A stretch of DNA of 34,774 bases. Source: Anaerolineales bacterium. Lineage in GTDB: Bacteria; Chloroflexota; Anaerolineae; Anaerolineales; E44-bin32. The notes under the pieces are model-generated. The model was not told the origin of the DNA, searched no databases, and was given only the letters and a program-made list of their open reading frames with translations. Positions 7,999 through 16,204 of this stretch are shown piece by piece. The position numbers and the translations under genes are program-made. Positions within the stretch are counted from its first letter, which is position 1. The number at the start of each line of letters is the position of its first letter. The stretch covers positions 1-34,774 of the forward strand of contig JARRPX010000056.1 of NCBI GenBank assembly GCA_037382465.1. The letters are read 5' to 3'.

Positions 7999-8012
7999 TG
8001 CAACCGGTTGCA
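7999..8012. promoter_or_regulatory. Predicted LacI-family operator, downstream copy
   Basis: TGCAACCGGTTGCA, a perfect 14-bp palindrome with the central CG typical of LacI-family sites. It is identical to the operator at 8951-8964 and lies 18 bases past the end of the broken LacI gene, about 950 bases from the other copy. It could serve as an auxiliary operator or regulate a minus-strand gene starting at 7967. I see no clear -35/-10 beside it. Confidence 0.75.
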
Positions 8013-8030
8013 TTTCGGTCCCCAAAAAAA

Positions 8031-8932
8031 TCATGCGGATTCGCGGACGATCAGTTCGACCGGCATGGTCGTGTTCGTCAACAAACCCGTCTGCAGGTAC
8101 TGGAGCAGATTCTGAGACAGCGGCGTCCATGCCTGCGCAGCTCTTTCAGCGCCTCGATCGCCATCAAGTCGCTGTTGATGAAGACCGCATCCAGGTCCGG
8201 GGCTTGCTCCAGTAAAGTGCGCATCGCCACCGCCCCCGACGTATCCGTGAAGTCACCGTGGGCGATCAGTGCAGAATCGAGGCTTCTGCCTGCATCCTGC
8301 AGGGCCTGCTGGTAACCATCGAAACGATACTGGACTTCGAGTTCTTCCGCGGGGCCTCCCAGGAAGGCGATCCGCCGTCTTCCGGATTGAATCAGGTGCT
8401 CGGTTGCCAGCCTGCCGCCGCTCAGATTGTCGCCGCACACGCTGCAGTACTTCATACCCGGCTTGGGCGGTCCCCAGACGATGAAAGGCGCCTCCATCTC
8501 GACGAGCGCCTGGATGTGATCCGATTTCCTCGTCGAGGTCATCAGGATGAAACCATCCACACGGCCGGTATCCAGATACATGTGTGCCCACTCCGTTTCG
8601 CGCGGATCGACGTGAACCACGAGCATGTCGTATCCGTTTTCTGACAACCCGCTGGAGATCCCGCCCATGATCTCCAGTCCGAACAGATCCGCCACCGAAA
8701 ATTCCTTGTGATAGGCGTGGGTGACGAAGGCGATCGTGTTGCTCTGCTGCAGACTCAGCCGGCGAGCCGGAATGTTGATGCGGAACTGATGCTGCTTGGC
8801 GATGGCCCGGATGCGTTCCCTCGTCTCGTCCCCGATGAGCGGGCTGTCGTTCAACGCCCGCGACACCGTTGATTTGGAAACCCCGGCCAACCGGGCGATG
8901 TCAGCGATGGTTTTGACGTCTTTCTTGCTCAT
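8031..8932 (-). pseudogene. LacI-family regulator, internally deleted and out of frame
   Basis: The N-terminal helix-turn-helix is intact (TIADIARLAGVSKSTVSRAL), followed by the hinge and most of the sugar-binding domain (NTIAFVTHAYH, GRVDGFILMTS, GGRLATEHLIQSG, FINSDLMAIEALKEL). After LRRHGR near 8130 the frame jumps: in another frame the sequence continues as LSQNLLQYLQTG and MPVELIVRESA followed by TGA at 8031, the usual LacI-family C-terminus. The segment between, normally VPxDVAVVGFDD ... PPLTTVRQP, is absent, so roughly 100-130 bases are deleted. Read straight, the protein ends at 284 residues with a nonsense tail. It sits at the 3' end of the O-demethylase/uronate locus and probably was its local regulator. 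DNA binding could survive, but effector response should be lost. Confidence 0.85.
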
Positions 8933-8950
8933 CCGTTTCTTCCAGGTTTA

Positions 8951-8964
8951 TGCAACCGGTTGCA
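8951..8964. promoter_or_regulatory. Predicted LacI-family operator overlapping the promoter
   Basis: TGCAACCGGTTGCA, a perfect palindrome sharing one base with the -10 box of the promoter of the LacI gene (start 8932). Its position in the initial transcribed region implies autorepression by the LacI protein. Confidence 0.85.
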
Positions 8965-8992
8965 TTATACAACACCAAAAAGCCTTTGTCAA
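8964..8992 (-). promoter_or_regulatory. Perfect sigma-70 promoter of the LacI gene
   Basis: TTGACA at 8992-8987, a 17-base spacer, and TATAAT at 8969-8964: an exact consensus promoter, 32 bases before the LacI start codon. Strong basal transcription would need tight repression by the overlapping operator. Confidence 0.85.
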
Positions 8993-9106
8993 GCATCCCG
9001 GCGGTCGTCGTGCAGTCAAACGCATCCCGGTTGCTACGCTGCATATGCACCTCGGTGGAATACCCGGAAGAGGATCGTGAAATCGTGCCCTGGAATGCGT
9101 ACATCT

Positions 9107-9742
9107 TCACCCGAGCAAAGAACGCGTAAGTTCAACCGCCATGGCGGCATCGGGCGCGTAGCCGTCGGCGCCGATCTCGTCGGCGAAAACCTGCGTCACC
9201 GGTGCGCCGCCGACGATGATCTTGGCCCTGTCTCGCAGTCCCTGCTCCGCGATGGCCGCAATCGTCTTCTGCATCGCAGGCATGGTACTCATCAACAACG
9301 CCGACAGGCCCACCACGTCCGGTTCATGCTCCCGAATGGCTTCGATGAAGCGTTCCGGCGGGAGATTGATACCGAGATCGACGATCTCAAACCCGCCACC
9401 TTCCAGCATCATCGCAACCAGATTCTTGCCGATGTCGTGCAAATCCCCGGCTACCGTGCCCAACACGACTTTGCCGGCCGAAGGAGCGTCGGCTTCCGTC
9501 AGGAGAGGTTTGAGCACATCCATCCCGGCATGCATGGCACGGGCGGCGATGAGCACCTCAGGTACGAAGAGATCACCGTCACGGAAATCGACCCCGACGC
9601 GCTCCATCCCTTTGAGCAGGCCACCCTGGAGCACCTGCCCTGGCGTGAGACCCTCATCCAGGGCATTCTGGGTTAACTGCGCCACGGCGTCCTCGTCCCC
9701 TGCATAAAGTTTTTCACCAATTTTCACAAGTGTTTCGCTCAT
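9107..9742 (-). CDS. Corrinoid (cobalamin-binding) protein of a methyltransferase system
   Basis: A 211-residue MtbC1/MtaC/MtvC-type protein. The start chosen is the ATG at 9742 with GGAAAGGA 8 bases upstream. Residues of about 1-80 form the Met-synthase-cap-like helical domain (LTPGQVLQGGLLKGMERVG, then FVPEVLIAARAM). The B12-binding Rossmann domain follows with DLHDIGKN (His102 is the lower cobalt ligand), VDLGINLPPERF, GLSALLMSTMP and IVGGAPVTQVFADEIGADG. It carries the methyl group between the substrate methyltransferase and the pterin methyltransferase. The pterin methyltransferase gene lies 178 bases upstream on the same strand. No reductive activator (RamA/RACo) is in the window. Confidence 0.93.
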   Translation of the reverse strand: MSETLVKIGEKLYAGDEDAVAQLTQNALDEGLTPGQVLQGGLLKGMERVGVDFRDGDLFVPEVLIAARAMHAGMDVLKPLLTEADAPSAGKVVLGTVAGDLHDIGKNLVAMMLEGGGFEIVDLGINLPPERFIEAIREHEPDVVGLSALLMSTMPAMQKTIAAIAEQGLRDRAKIIVGGAPVTQVFADEIGADGYAPDAAMAVELTRSLLG

Positions 9743-9920
9743 AAATTGCATCCTTTCCGGCCGTAGCGTAAATCAAACACAGGCGTCTTCGGAAGGCGGC
9801 ATGCCACAAGCCTGGTTCGCAAATCGCAAGTATGTCATCGAGTCAATAATGCTTCGATCCTCCGGCTTCTCCTTCCCTTGCAAGGAGCATACACATCCAC
9901 TCGCGTCCTTGCCCGTGTCG

Positions 9921-10811
9921 TCAATCCTTGCACTCCTTCGCCTGCGTCTCGGTTTTCTGCCTGGCGCGGTAAGCCTTGATGTAGCGCCGCGCATAGGGAT
10001 CTTTCCCCAGGAGCACGTCGGCGGCCAGGATAAATTCGCGCACTTCTGCCACGCGAACGATCGGCGCGTTGACGCCCTCCCGCAAAGCCATGGCTAAAAA
10101 CATGGCGTTGAAGATATTCCGATCGGGCATGCCGAAGGAAACGTTGCTGGCACCGAGCGTCATGTTCACGCCGAGTTGATCTTTGATCCCCCGAATCGTC
10201 TCCAGCGTGACGCGTCCCGCATCGACTTCCGTGCCGGCGCTGAGGCACAGCGGATCGATGAGGATGTTCTCGGCCAGGACGCCCATTTCCCGGGCGCGCT
10301 CGACGATCTTGTGCGCGATCTCGATGCGCACATCGGCATCCCCGGGTACGCCGCGATCGTCCATGCAGAGACCGATGACTGCGGCCTCGTGCGCGGCGAC
10401 GAGCGGCAGGACCGCTTCCAGCGAACGTGCCTCTCCGTTAACAGAGTTGACCAGCGGTTTTCCCTGGTAAACCTTGAGGCTTTCTTCCAACGCTTTCGGA
10501 TCCGAAGTGTCGATGCTGACCGGCACATCCACCACTTGCTGCACGACTTCGACTGCCCGAGGCAGCATGGCCGCTTGATCGACTCCTTGCGCGCCAACGT
10601 TGACGTCGATAATATCCGCGCCGGCTTGCACTTGAGCGATCGCCTCTCGTTCCACCATACTCAGATCACCCATGCGAAGCCGTTCGGCAAGGGCCTTACG
10701 ACCGGTCGGATTGATGCGTTCGCCGATCAACGCCGTCGGCCGCTCCGGGCCGATCCAGACGCTGCATGCTGTTCCGCGAAATTCTGTTTCCATGACTCGA
10801 TTCTGTATCAT
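9921..10811 (-). CDS. Methyltetrahydrofolate:corrinoid methyltransferase (pterin-binding)
   Basis: About 290 residues of the DHPS/MeTr superfamily (AcsE, MtvA-like). Motifs of the pterin-binding barrel are in order: LIGERINPTGRK, ADIIDVNVGA, PVSIDTSDP, PLVNSVNGE, IGLCMDDRG, ILIDPLCLS and TLGASNVSFGMPDR. In an O-demethylase the enzyme moves the methyl group from the methyl-corrinoid protein to tetrahydrofolate (MT II). The start is uncertain: an ATG at 10811 follows AAAGG directly, and a second ATG at 10793 (METEFRGTA) has no better site. It is the first of two co-directional genes with the corrinoid protein. The 282 bases upstream hold no gene I can support. Confidence 0.9.
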   Translation of the reverse strand: MIQNRVMETEFRGTACSVWIGPERPTALIGERINPTGRKALAERLRMGDLSMVEREAIAQVQAGADIIDVNVGAQGVDQAAMLPRAVEVVQQVVDVPVSIDTSDPKALEESLKVYQGKPLVNSVNGEARSLEAVLPLVAAHEAAVIGLCMDDRGVPGDADVRIEIAHKIVERAREMGVLAENILIDPLCLSAGTEVDAGRVTLETIRGIKDQLGVNMTLGASNVSFGMPDRNIFNAMFLAMALREGVNAPIVRVAEVREFILAADVLLGKDPYARRYIKAYRARQKTETQAKECKD

Positions 10812-11093
10812 CCTTTTCGAAAGGTTCGAAACCGGCTGCGTTGGCCGCTATCCAACGAGCCAGGCTACCGCCCATACATCATTGAATGCCTGTTTCTACC
10901 TCCTCGAGCGTGCTTCTCGGCATGAATCGGCTAATTTTCCAAAGAACTTACGCATCTCTATCCCCATGTACGAGTGAAAATCAAGGCCCGCTCCTGGTCA
11001 GCCACCAGCGAACGGAGCATCGAGACTCTCAACGCAAATCATAATTTTCAAGGATCAATACCCTCTATCCCTGCAGCCTCGCAGGAACAGCTA

Positions 11094-11267
11094 TCAAGGT
11101 CGAACATCAAATCTCAGAAGGTAGATACCACTGTAGGCATTGAAACCCCCATCGATAGGTACGGCAACGCCGGTAACGAAGCTCGACGAATCGGAGAGCA
11201 GCCACAATGCGAAACCGCTTCCGGCCACCGAACGGCTGCCGGCCTTGATCCTGCCGTTCTCGGCCAT
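11094..11267 (-). pseudogene. C-terminal stub of an SDR oxidoreductase (mannonate-type)
   Basis: A 57-residue frame that begins 2 bases after the uronate isomerase stop (TGAGCATG). Its middle reads ALWLLSDSSSFVTGVAVP followed by IDGGFNAYSGI, the classical end of a short-chain dehydrogenase; the AYSG ending is one I associate with the SDR-type D-mannonate oxidoreductases (fructuronate reductases) of uronate catabolism. The catalytic YxxxK and the Rossmann TGxxxGIG are missing, so about 200 residues have been lost from the 5' side. The frame also reads past the usual end into YLLRFDVRP. Product non-functional; it matters as a sign of the original pathway. Confidence 0.65.
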
Positions 11268-11269
11268 GC

Positions 11270-12694
11270 TCACTCCCCAAGTCTGTAGGCGTGCCTGGCC
11301 AGATTGTAGGCGCAGTCCTTTGCCATCTCCGAGGCGTCCTCTCGATCAACGATGCCGCGCATCACCAACCCGGCGATCCAGTTGGCATCGACACGGCGGG
11401 CCAGGTCATGCCGGGCGGGGATCGAGGGGAAGGCGCGCGTATCATCATTGAAACCGACCGTGTTATGCAGACCGGCGGTCTCCATCACCTGATCGCGATA
11501 GCGCATCATACCGTTGACGCTGTCGTGGAACCACCAGGGTGGACCAAGGCGCATGGCCGGGAAGAGTCCGGCCAGCGGGGCCAGCTCTCGCGCATACGTC
11601 GCTTCGTCGAGTGTGAAAACGATCAGCCTCAGCCTGGAGTCGTTGCCATACTTACTCAGCAGCGGGCGCAGGTTGTGCGTGAATTCGGCGCTCTCTGGGA
11701 TGTCAACGCCCGTGTCGGGACCGAAGCGCTCGGCAATCAGTTCATTGTAATCACGCACCGATCCCACGTGGAACTGCATCACCAATCCATCCTCGATACT
11801 CATCCGGGCGCTTTCCATGATCATGTGGGCCGTAAAGCGGCGGGCGTCCTCGGTCGTGGCGGCACCGCGAAGCGCGCGCTGGAAAATTGCTTCCGCCTCG
11901 GCGGCCGTCAACTCGGCCGTATATGCGGATACTGCGGCGTGGTCGGTGGAAAGTGCGCCCATCTGCTTGAAGAAAGCCCGCTGCTTTTCCAATGCCTGGA
12001 TGTATTTCGGATAGGAACCGACCGTGATACCGCTGATATCACTAAGCGCATCGACGTCTCTTTTCCAACCTGGCGCGTCGATGTTCACAACAGCATCAGG
12101 CCGGAAAGTGGGGCGAATATCGCCCTTCCAGCCGGACTTCTTGATAACCTGGTGATGCTCGAGGGGATCGGTAGCGGCATCGGTCGTGCACAGCACCTCG
12201 ATGTTGAACTGCTCGTAGAGAACACGGGGCCGGTATTCCGGCTTGCGCAGTGCGGCTTCGATCTGGTCATAAATCGATTGGGCGGTATCGCCGCAAAGCT
12301 TCTCGCGCACGCCGAAGACTTCATACAATTCCTGCGCCAGCCAGGAACCTGTCGGGGTACCACGGAACAGGTAGAAGTGCTCGGCAAAGATCTGCCAGAT
12401 CTTGCGATGATCCGCTTCGACCTCCCCACCATCAATGCGGGGCACACCCAGCGATTCGAGCGGAATGCCTTGTGAGTACAGCATTCGGTAGATGTAGTGA
12501 TCAGGGATCAGCAGCAGTTCCGCCGGGGTGCCGAATGTGGCATTCTCATCGGCGAACAACCAGGGGTCGACGTGCCCATGGGGGCAGATAAGCGGCAGCG
12601 CCGCGACTTCCTCGTACAGCTCCATCGCCAGTTGACGATGGGTCGGAGTTGGATCAAAGAAGCGATATTCAGGCAGGCTCAGCGGCTTTCGCAT
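11270..12694 (-). CDS. uxaC: Uronate (glucuronate/galacturonate) isomerase
   Basis: A 474-residue protein of the UxaC family in the amidohydrolase superfamily, of the usual length. Near the N-terminus LICPHGHVDPWLF gives the HxH metal motif (His39, His41), then IPDHYIYRMLYSQGI; near the C-terminus LGPPWWFHDSVNGM and VGFNDDTRAFPSIPARHD correspond to the conserved substrate and metal region. It converts D-glucuronate to D-fructuronate or D-galacturonate to D-tagaturonate. The HGHVDP form differs from the HCHLPP motif of E. coli UxaC and marks a separate subfamily. AGGA lies 9 bases before the ATG. It follows the URO-D methyltransferase by 223 bases and precedes the SDR stub. Confidence 0.88.
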   Translation of the reverse strand: MRKPLSLPEYRFFDPTPTHRQLAMELYEEVAALPLICPHGHVDPWLFADENATFGTPAELLLIPDHYIYRMLYSQGIPLESLGVPRIDGGEVEADHRKIWQIFAEHFYLFRGTPTGSWLAQELYEVFGVREKLCGDTAQSIYDQIEAALRKPEYRPRVLYEQFNIEVLCTTDAATDPLEHHQVIKKSGWKGDIRPTFRPDAVVNIDAPGWKRDVDALSDISGITVGSYPKYIQALEKQRAFFKQMGALSTDHAAVSAYTAELTAAEAEAIFQRALRGAATTEDARRFTAHMIMESARMSIEDGLVMQFHVGSVRDYNELIAERFGPDTGVDIPESAEFTHNLRPLLSKYGNDSRLRLIVFTLDEATYARELAPLAGLFPAMRLGPPWWFHDSVNGMMRYRDQVMETAGLHNTVGFNDDTRAFPSIPARHDLARRVDANWIAGLVMRGIVDREDASEMAKDCAYNLARHAYRLGE

Positions 12695-12917
12695 TGTGTA
12701 GGTTCCTATTTGGGTAAAAATTCATCGCCGGCGACCAGATATTTCGCTGCAAGCTGATAACAACAGGAAGTGCCAACCCCGCACCGGCGAACACCAATTC
12801 AGTATACTATGACTTCAACGATAAAAATCCGGATACCGTAGAGCAAGCTTTAAAACTTATAAGACATATCAAGAACTGAATTTCGCTGGGTATTCTCGCA
12901 ATGCAATCATCCCCATA

Positions 12918-13958
12918 TCACTCATGGCTGTCCTTCTGCCATTCCCGCGCTGTGGCAATCAGCGCATCGATATTTTCTGCCGGCGTCTCGGGTGATACAC
13001 CACCGCCGAAGGACAGGATCAATCCGCCACCAGCCGCGGCTTTATCAAGGCAGGTTTGGGCCCACTGCGAGACATCTTCTGGTGAGCCGCGCATACCCAC
13101 ATCGACTGGCGGCACGTTGCCCATTACCGCAACGCGATGTCCCATGACGGCTTTGACTTCGCCGATATCGATTTTATGGCTGAAGTTGAACACGTCGAAA
13201 TTCGCATCGGCCAGGCTCGCCAGCAGGTGTGGGCAGGGTGTATCGTTGTGAAAGACGCGGATCAGACCATCGAACTCGTCAAATATGCGGCGCAGGTGGG
13301 GGTGAACCAGCGTCTCGTAGTGTTCCTTCGATATCATGCCGACCACGTCATCCAGCAGCATGATACCTTCCGGTTGGTGCAGGGTATCGAGCTGTGCGTG
13401 CAGCCAGCTAATGATGGTAGACGTCATCGTCTCCAGGACGCGAGTCACCCCTTGTGGGTTCTTCACGATGCCCATCATCAGTGGCGTAATGCCCATCACG
13501 AACGAAGCAACGGCCATCGGACCGCGTGCGCAGACCATACGGATGCCAAGCCCATCGGCATGAAGCCGCTCCTCCGCCAGTGCGTACAGTCGCAGCACCA
13601 GCGGCATCAATCCATGCTCGTTCGGGTCAGCCGGGCTCGCATTGCCCCAGGTTTCAATGTCGCTAATCACCGGCTCAATCGCCGGGGGCCGGTTGTCGTA
13701 GAAATGCATCTTGACGCCAAAACCGGACGGCTCTGCTGCCATGCCATACTCGACCCAGAAACCAGGAACCCAGGTAGCCTCCGGGAATCGTTCCAACAGT
13801 CCTTTATTGATCGCATACCAGCGATCTGGCAGCAGGTAGTAGTCCCGCGTGTCGATCCCGGCATAGCCGGGCAGCCAGGGGCTGTCGACGATCAGGCCAA
13901 CCGGTACCCGTTTTGGCTCTTCTAAACGCGCAGCCTGTTTGAATGCTTCCCACGTCAT
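12918..13958 (-). CDS. URO-D family corrinoid methyltransferase (putative O-demethylase MT I)
   Basis: A 346-residue protein. The start chosen is the ATG at 13958 (MTWEAFKQ) with AAAGGA about 8 bases upstream. It belongs to the uroporphyrinogen decarboxylase/MtaA/MtbA superfamily: MLLDDVVGMISKEHYE, VFHNDTPC, FNFSHKIDI, VAVMGNVPPV and SFGGGVSPETPAENI. In MtaA/MtbA zinc is held by H-x-C and a later Cys before TPxxN; here the first motif is HNDTPC (His237, Cys242) and the later Cys is Gly, so metal binding must differ. The N-terminus lacks the Arg-rich decarboxylase signature, so haem synthesis is unlikely. It lies between the importer genes and uronate isomerase, and probably removes a methyl group from the imported compound onto the corrinoid protein. 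The substrate is inferred only. Confidence 0.8.
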   Translation of the reverse strand: MTWEAFKQAARLEEPKRVPVGLIVDSPWLPGYAGIDTRDYYLLPDRWYAINKGLLERFPEATWVPGFWVEYGMAAEPSGFGVKMHFYDNRPPAIEPVISDIETWGNASPADPNEHGLMPLVLRLYALAEERLHADGLGIRMVCARGPMAVASFVMGITPLMMGIVKNPQGVTRVLETMTSTIISWLHAQLDTLHQPEGIMLLDDVVGMISKEHYETLVHPHLRRIFDEFDGLIRVFHNDTPCPHLLASLADANFDVFNFSHKIDIGEVKAVMGHRVAVMGNVPPVDVGMRGSPEDVSQWAQTCLDKAAAGGGLILSFGGGVSPETPAENIDALIATAREWQKDSHE

Positions 13959-14097
13959 ACTACTCTTTCCTTTACATAAATAAAGGTCTCGCAAATATCT
14001 GAGCGATTACTCCCCGCACCGGATCTATTGAATTTCCGCAACGGATGTATGTTTCTGTTCAAGCCGATATTATCCAATCCCCCTTGTCATAATTGCT

Positions 14098-15141
14098 TCA
14101 CTTCGCCACGATACCACTTAGGCTCAATTCCTCGGCAAAATGACAGGTCGCCCAATGCTCGGAGCCGTATGCCCGCCATTCCGGGATTTCCTGGGCGCAT
14201 TTCTCGCGCGCATATCGACAGCGGGGGTGAAACTTGCATCCGGAGGGCGGGTTGGCCGAGCTGGCGACATCGCCCGGTAAAAGAATCCGGGAAGTGACCT
14301 GATCAGGATCGGAGCGCGGCACGGCAGAAAGAAGTGCTTCCGTATAAGGATGCTTGGGAGAGGCATATAGCTCATCAGCCGCCGCCAACTCGACCACGGT
14401 CCCTAAATACATCACCGCCACGCGGTCGCTGATGTGCTCGACGACAGATAGGTCGTGGGCGATAAAAAGATATGTGAGACCGAAGTCGGACTGCAGTTCC
14501 TCCAACAGATTAAGCACTTGAGCCTGAACTGAGACGTCGAGAGCCGATACTGGCTCATCGGCGATGATCAACCGGGGTTGGAGGGCCAGAGCCCGCGCAA
14601 TGCCGATACGTTGGCGCTGCCCGCCACTGAATGCATAAGGATAGCGGTTCATGTGCTGGGGCTTCAACCCGACGGCTTCCAACAGTTCGCAGACTTGGTC
14701 TTTGAGCTGCTGACCCTTGGCCACACCGTGGATCACGAGGGGCTCACTGACGATGTCCATCACCGTCATGCGAGGGTTTAGCGATGAAAACGGATCCTGG
14801 AAAATAATCTGCATCTCTCGGCGAAGGGCCTTCATCTCGCGGCGGGGGATCTTGGCAATATCGACCATGTCCCCATCTCTGTGGAAGAGGATCTGACCGG
14901 ATGTTGGATCAATTGCCCGGAGGAGCAGCCGCCCTGTGGTCGTTTTCCCGCAACCTGACTCGCCGACCAATCCCAACGTTTCACCCTCATAAATCGAGAA
15001 ATTCACGCCGTCAACGGCCTTGACGTAGCCAACCACATTGCGCAAGAAGCCGCGCTGTATTGGGAAATACTTCTTTAAATCCTGCACTTGCACCAGGGTG
15101 GAGTGATGTTGTTCGCCTGTATCAGAATGAACGTCGCTCAT
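14098..15141 (-). CDS. ABC importer ATPase, Dpp/OppF type
   Basis: A 347-residue protein with Walker [11 protein letters not shown]-loop [12 protein letters not shown], signature [15 protein letters not shown], Walker [13 protein letters not shown] and H-loop AHDLS. It has the C-terminal oligopeptide-transporter extension ending [15 protein letters not shown], whose Cys residues are typical of the DppD/DppF families. It is the second ATPase of the importer; it starts 43 bases after the first ATPase ends and is followed by the URO-D methyltransferase after 139 bases. Confidence 0.92.
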   Translation of the reverse strand: MSDVHSDTGEQHHSTLVQVQDLKKYFPIQRGFLRNVVGYVKAVDGVNFSIYEGETLGLVGESGCGKTTTGRLLLRAIDPTSGQILFHRDGDMVDIAKIPRREMKALRREMQIIFQDPFSSLNPRMTVMDIVSEPLVIHGVAKGQQLKDQVCELLEAVGLKPQHMNRYPYAFSGGQRQRIGIARALALQPRLIIADEPVSALDVSVQAQVLNLLEELQSDFGLTYLFIAHDLSVVEHISDRVAVMYLGTVVELAAADELYASPKHPYTEALLSAVPRSDPDQVTSRILLPGDVASSANPPSGCKFHPRCRYAREKCAQEIPEWRAYGSEHWATCHFAEELSLSGIVAK

Positions 15142-15184
15142 CGCTATCTCTCATGGCTTGTGGCTACCACCAGTCCGCCGACAT

Positions 15185-16204
15185 CTACGAAGTGTACAAC
15201 GTGCATCTTACCTGGTGTCCTGATCTAACTTCCTTGAGTGGCACTTCCTCCAAACATTCGTCGCGCTTGGATGCCAGGCAGCGAGGATAAAAAGTGCAGC
15301 CGCTGGGCACCGAGAACGGATTAGGCACGCTGCCCGGGATGGGGATCAGATGCTTCTTGACCCGTTTGCCCAATTTGGGAATCGAGCGGAGCAAGCCCAC
15401 GGTGTATGGGTGAAGAGGGCAGTGGAAAAGCGTACTCGCATCGGCACTCTCCACGACTTTACCCATGTACATCACATCGATGCGATCAGCCATCTCTGCG
15501 ATCACGCCCAGATTGTGTGTGATCATCAGAATAGCGGTCCCCAACCGCTCCTGGAGCGAGCGCATCAAGTCCAATATCTGGGCCTGGATAGTCACATCCA
15601 AGGCCGTTGTCGGTTCATCGGCGATCAACAACCGGGGGTTGCACGAAAGGGCCATGGCGATCATGGCACGTTGCCGCATCCCCCCGGAAAACTGGTGCGG
15701 ATATTCATCATAGCGTTGGGCCGCCTGTGCGAGCCCTACCTGCTCCAGCATATCGATGGCGCGTTCTCTGGCTTCCTCCTTGTTGACCTTCTGATGAAGC
15801 TCAATTGCCTCTGCCACCTGGCTTCCGATGGTATGAACCGGCGAGAAAGATGTCAATGGTTCCTGGAAAATCATGGCGATTTCGTTACCCCGGATGTCGC
15901 GGATCAGCGTGCCCTCCGGATCAACGCACGTGAGGTCGATGGGCGCATCACTATTCCCTCGATAGTACAGAATCTGCCCATCGACGATGCGAGCGATTTT
16001 CTTGGGCAGAAGACGGAGTATCGAGAATGCCGTCACGCTCTTGCCACAGCCCGACTCGCCGACCAGGCCTAGTGTTTCGTCGGCATGGATACACAATGAA
16101 ACGCCATCCACCGCCCGGACAATGCCATCCAGCGTTTGGAAGTGGGTTTTTAGGTTGTCGATCTCGACGATAGGGCGTTGGTTTTGTTCGATCATCGCAA
16201 TCAC
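15185..16204 (-). CDS. ABC importer ATPase, Dpp/OppD type
   Basis: A 339-residue protein with Walker A GESGCGKS, Q-loop FQEPLTSFSPV, signature FSGGMRQRAMIAMAL, Walker B LLIADEPTTALD and H-loop THNLGV. The C-terminal GCTFYPRC ... ECLEEVP ... VRC cluster is the OppD/DppD Cys motif. Its start overlaps the end of the second permease gene by 4 bases, indicating translational coupling. It pairs with the following ATPase as the heterodimeric motor. Confidence 0.92.
   Translation of the reverse strand: MIAMIEQNQRPIVEIDNLKTHFQTLDGIVRAVDGVSLCIHADETLGLVGESGCGKSVTAFSILRLLPKKIARIVDGQILYYRGNSDAPIDLTCVDPEGTLIRDIRGNEIAMIFQEPLTSFSPVHTIGSQVAEAIELHQKVNKEEARERAIDMLEQVGLAQAAQRYDEYPHQFSGGMRQRAMIAMALSCNPRLLIADEPTTALDVTIQAQILDLMRSLQERLGTAILMITHNLGVIAEMADRIDVMYMGKVVESADASTLFHCPLHPYTVGLLRSIPKLGKRVKKHLIPIPGSVPNPFSVPSGCTFYPRCLASKRDECLEEVPLKEVRSGHQVRCTLYTS

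Noticed and set aside
10812-10880. tRNA-like stretch with GGTTTCGAACC on the minus strand
   Set aside because: The T-arm does not pair correctly, and no acceptor or anticodon stem can be formed.
10812-11093. Possible cobalamin riboswitch before the pterin methyltransferase gene
   Set aside because: I looked for the B12-box and a surrounding multi-stem fold and found no convincing match; the stretch holds only very short frames.
11291-12475. Long plus-strand open frame (394 codons)
   Set aside because: It lies entirely opposite uxaC, whose protein is clearly recognisable; the plus-strand translation has no family features and is a by-product of GC-rich codon use.
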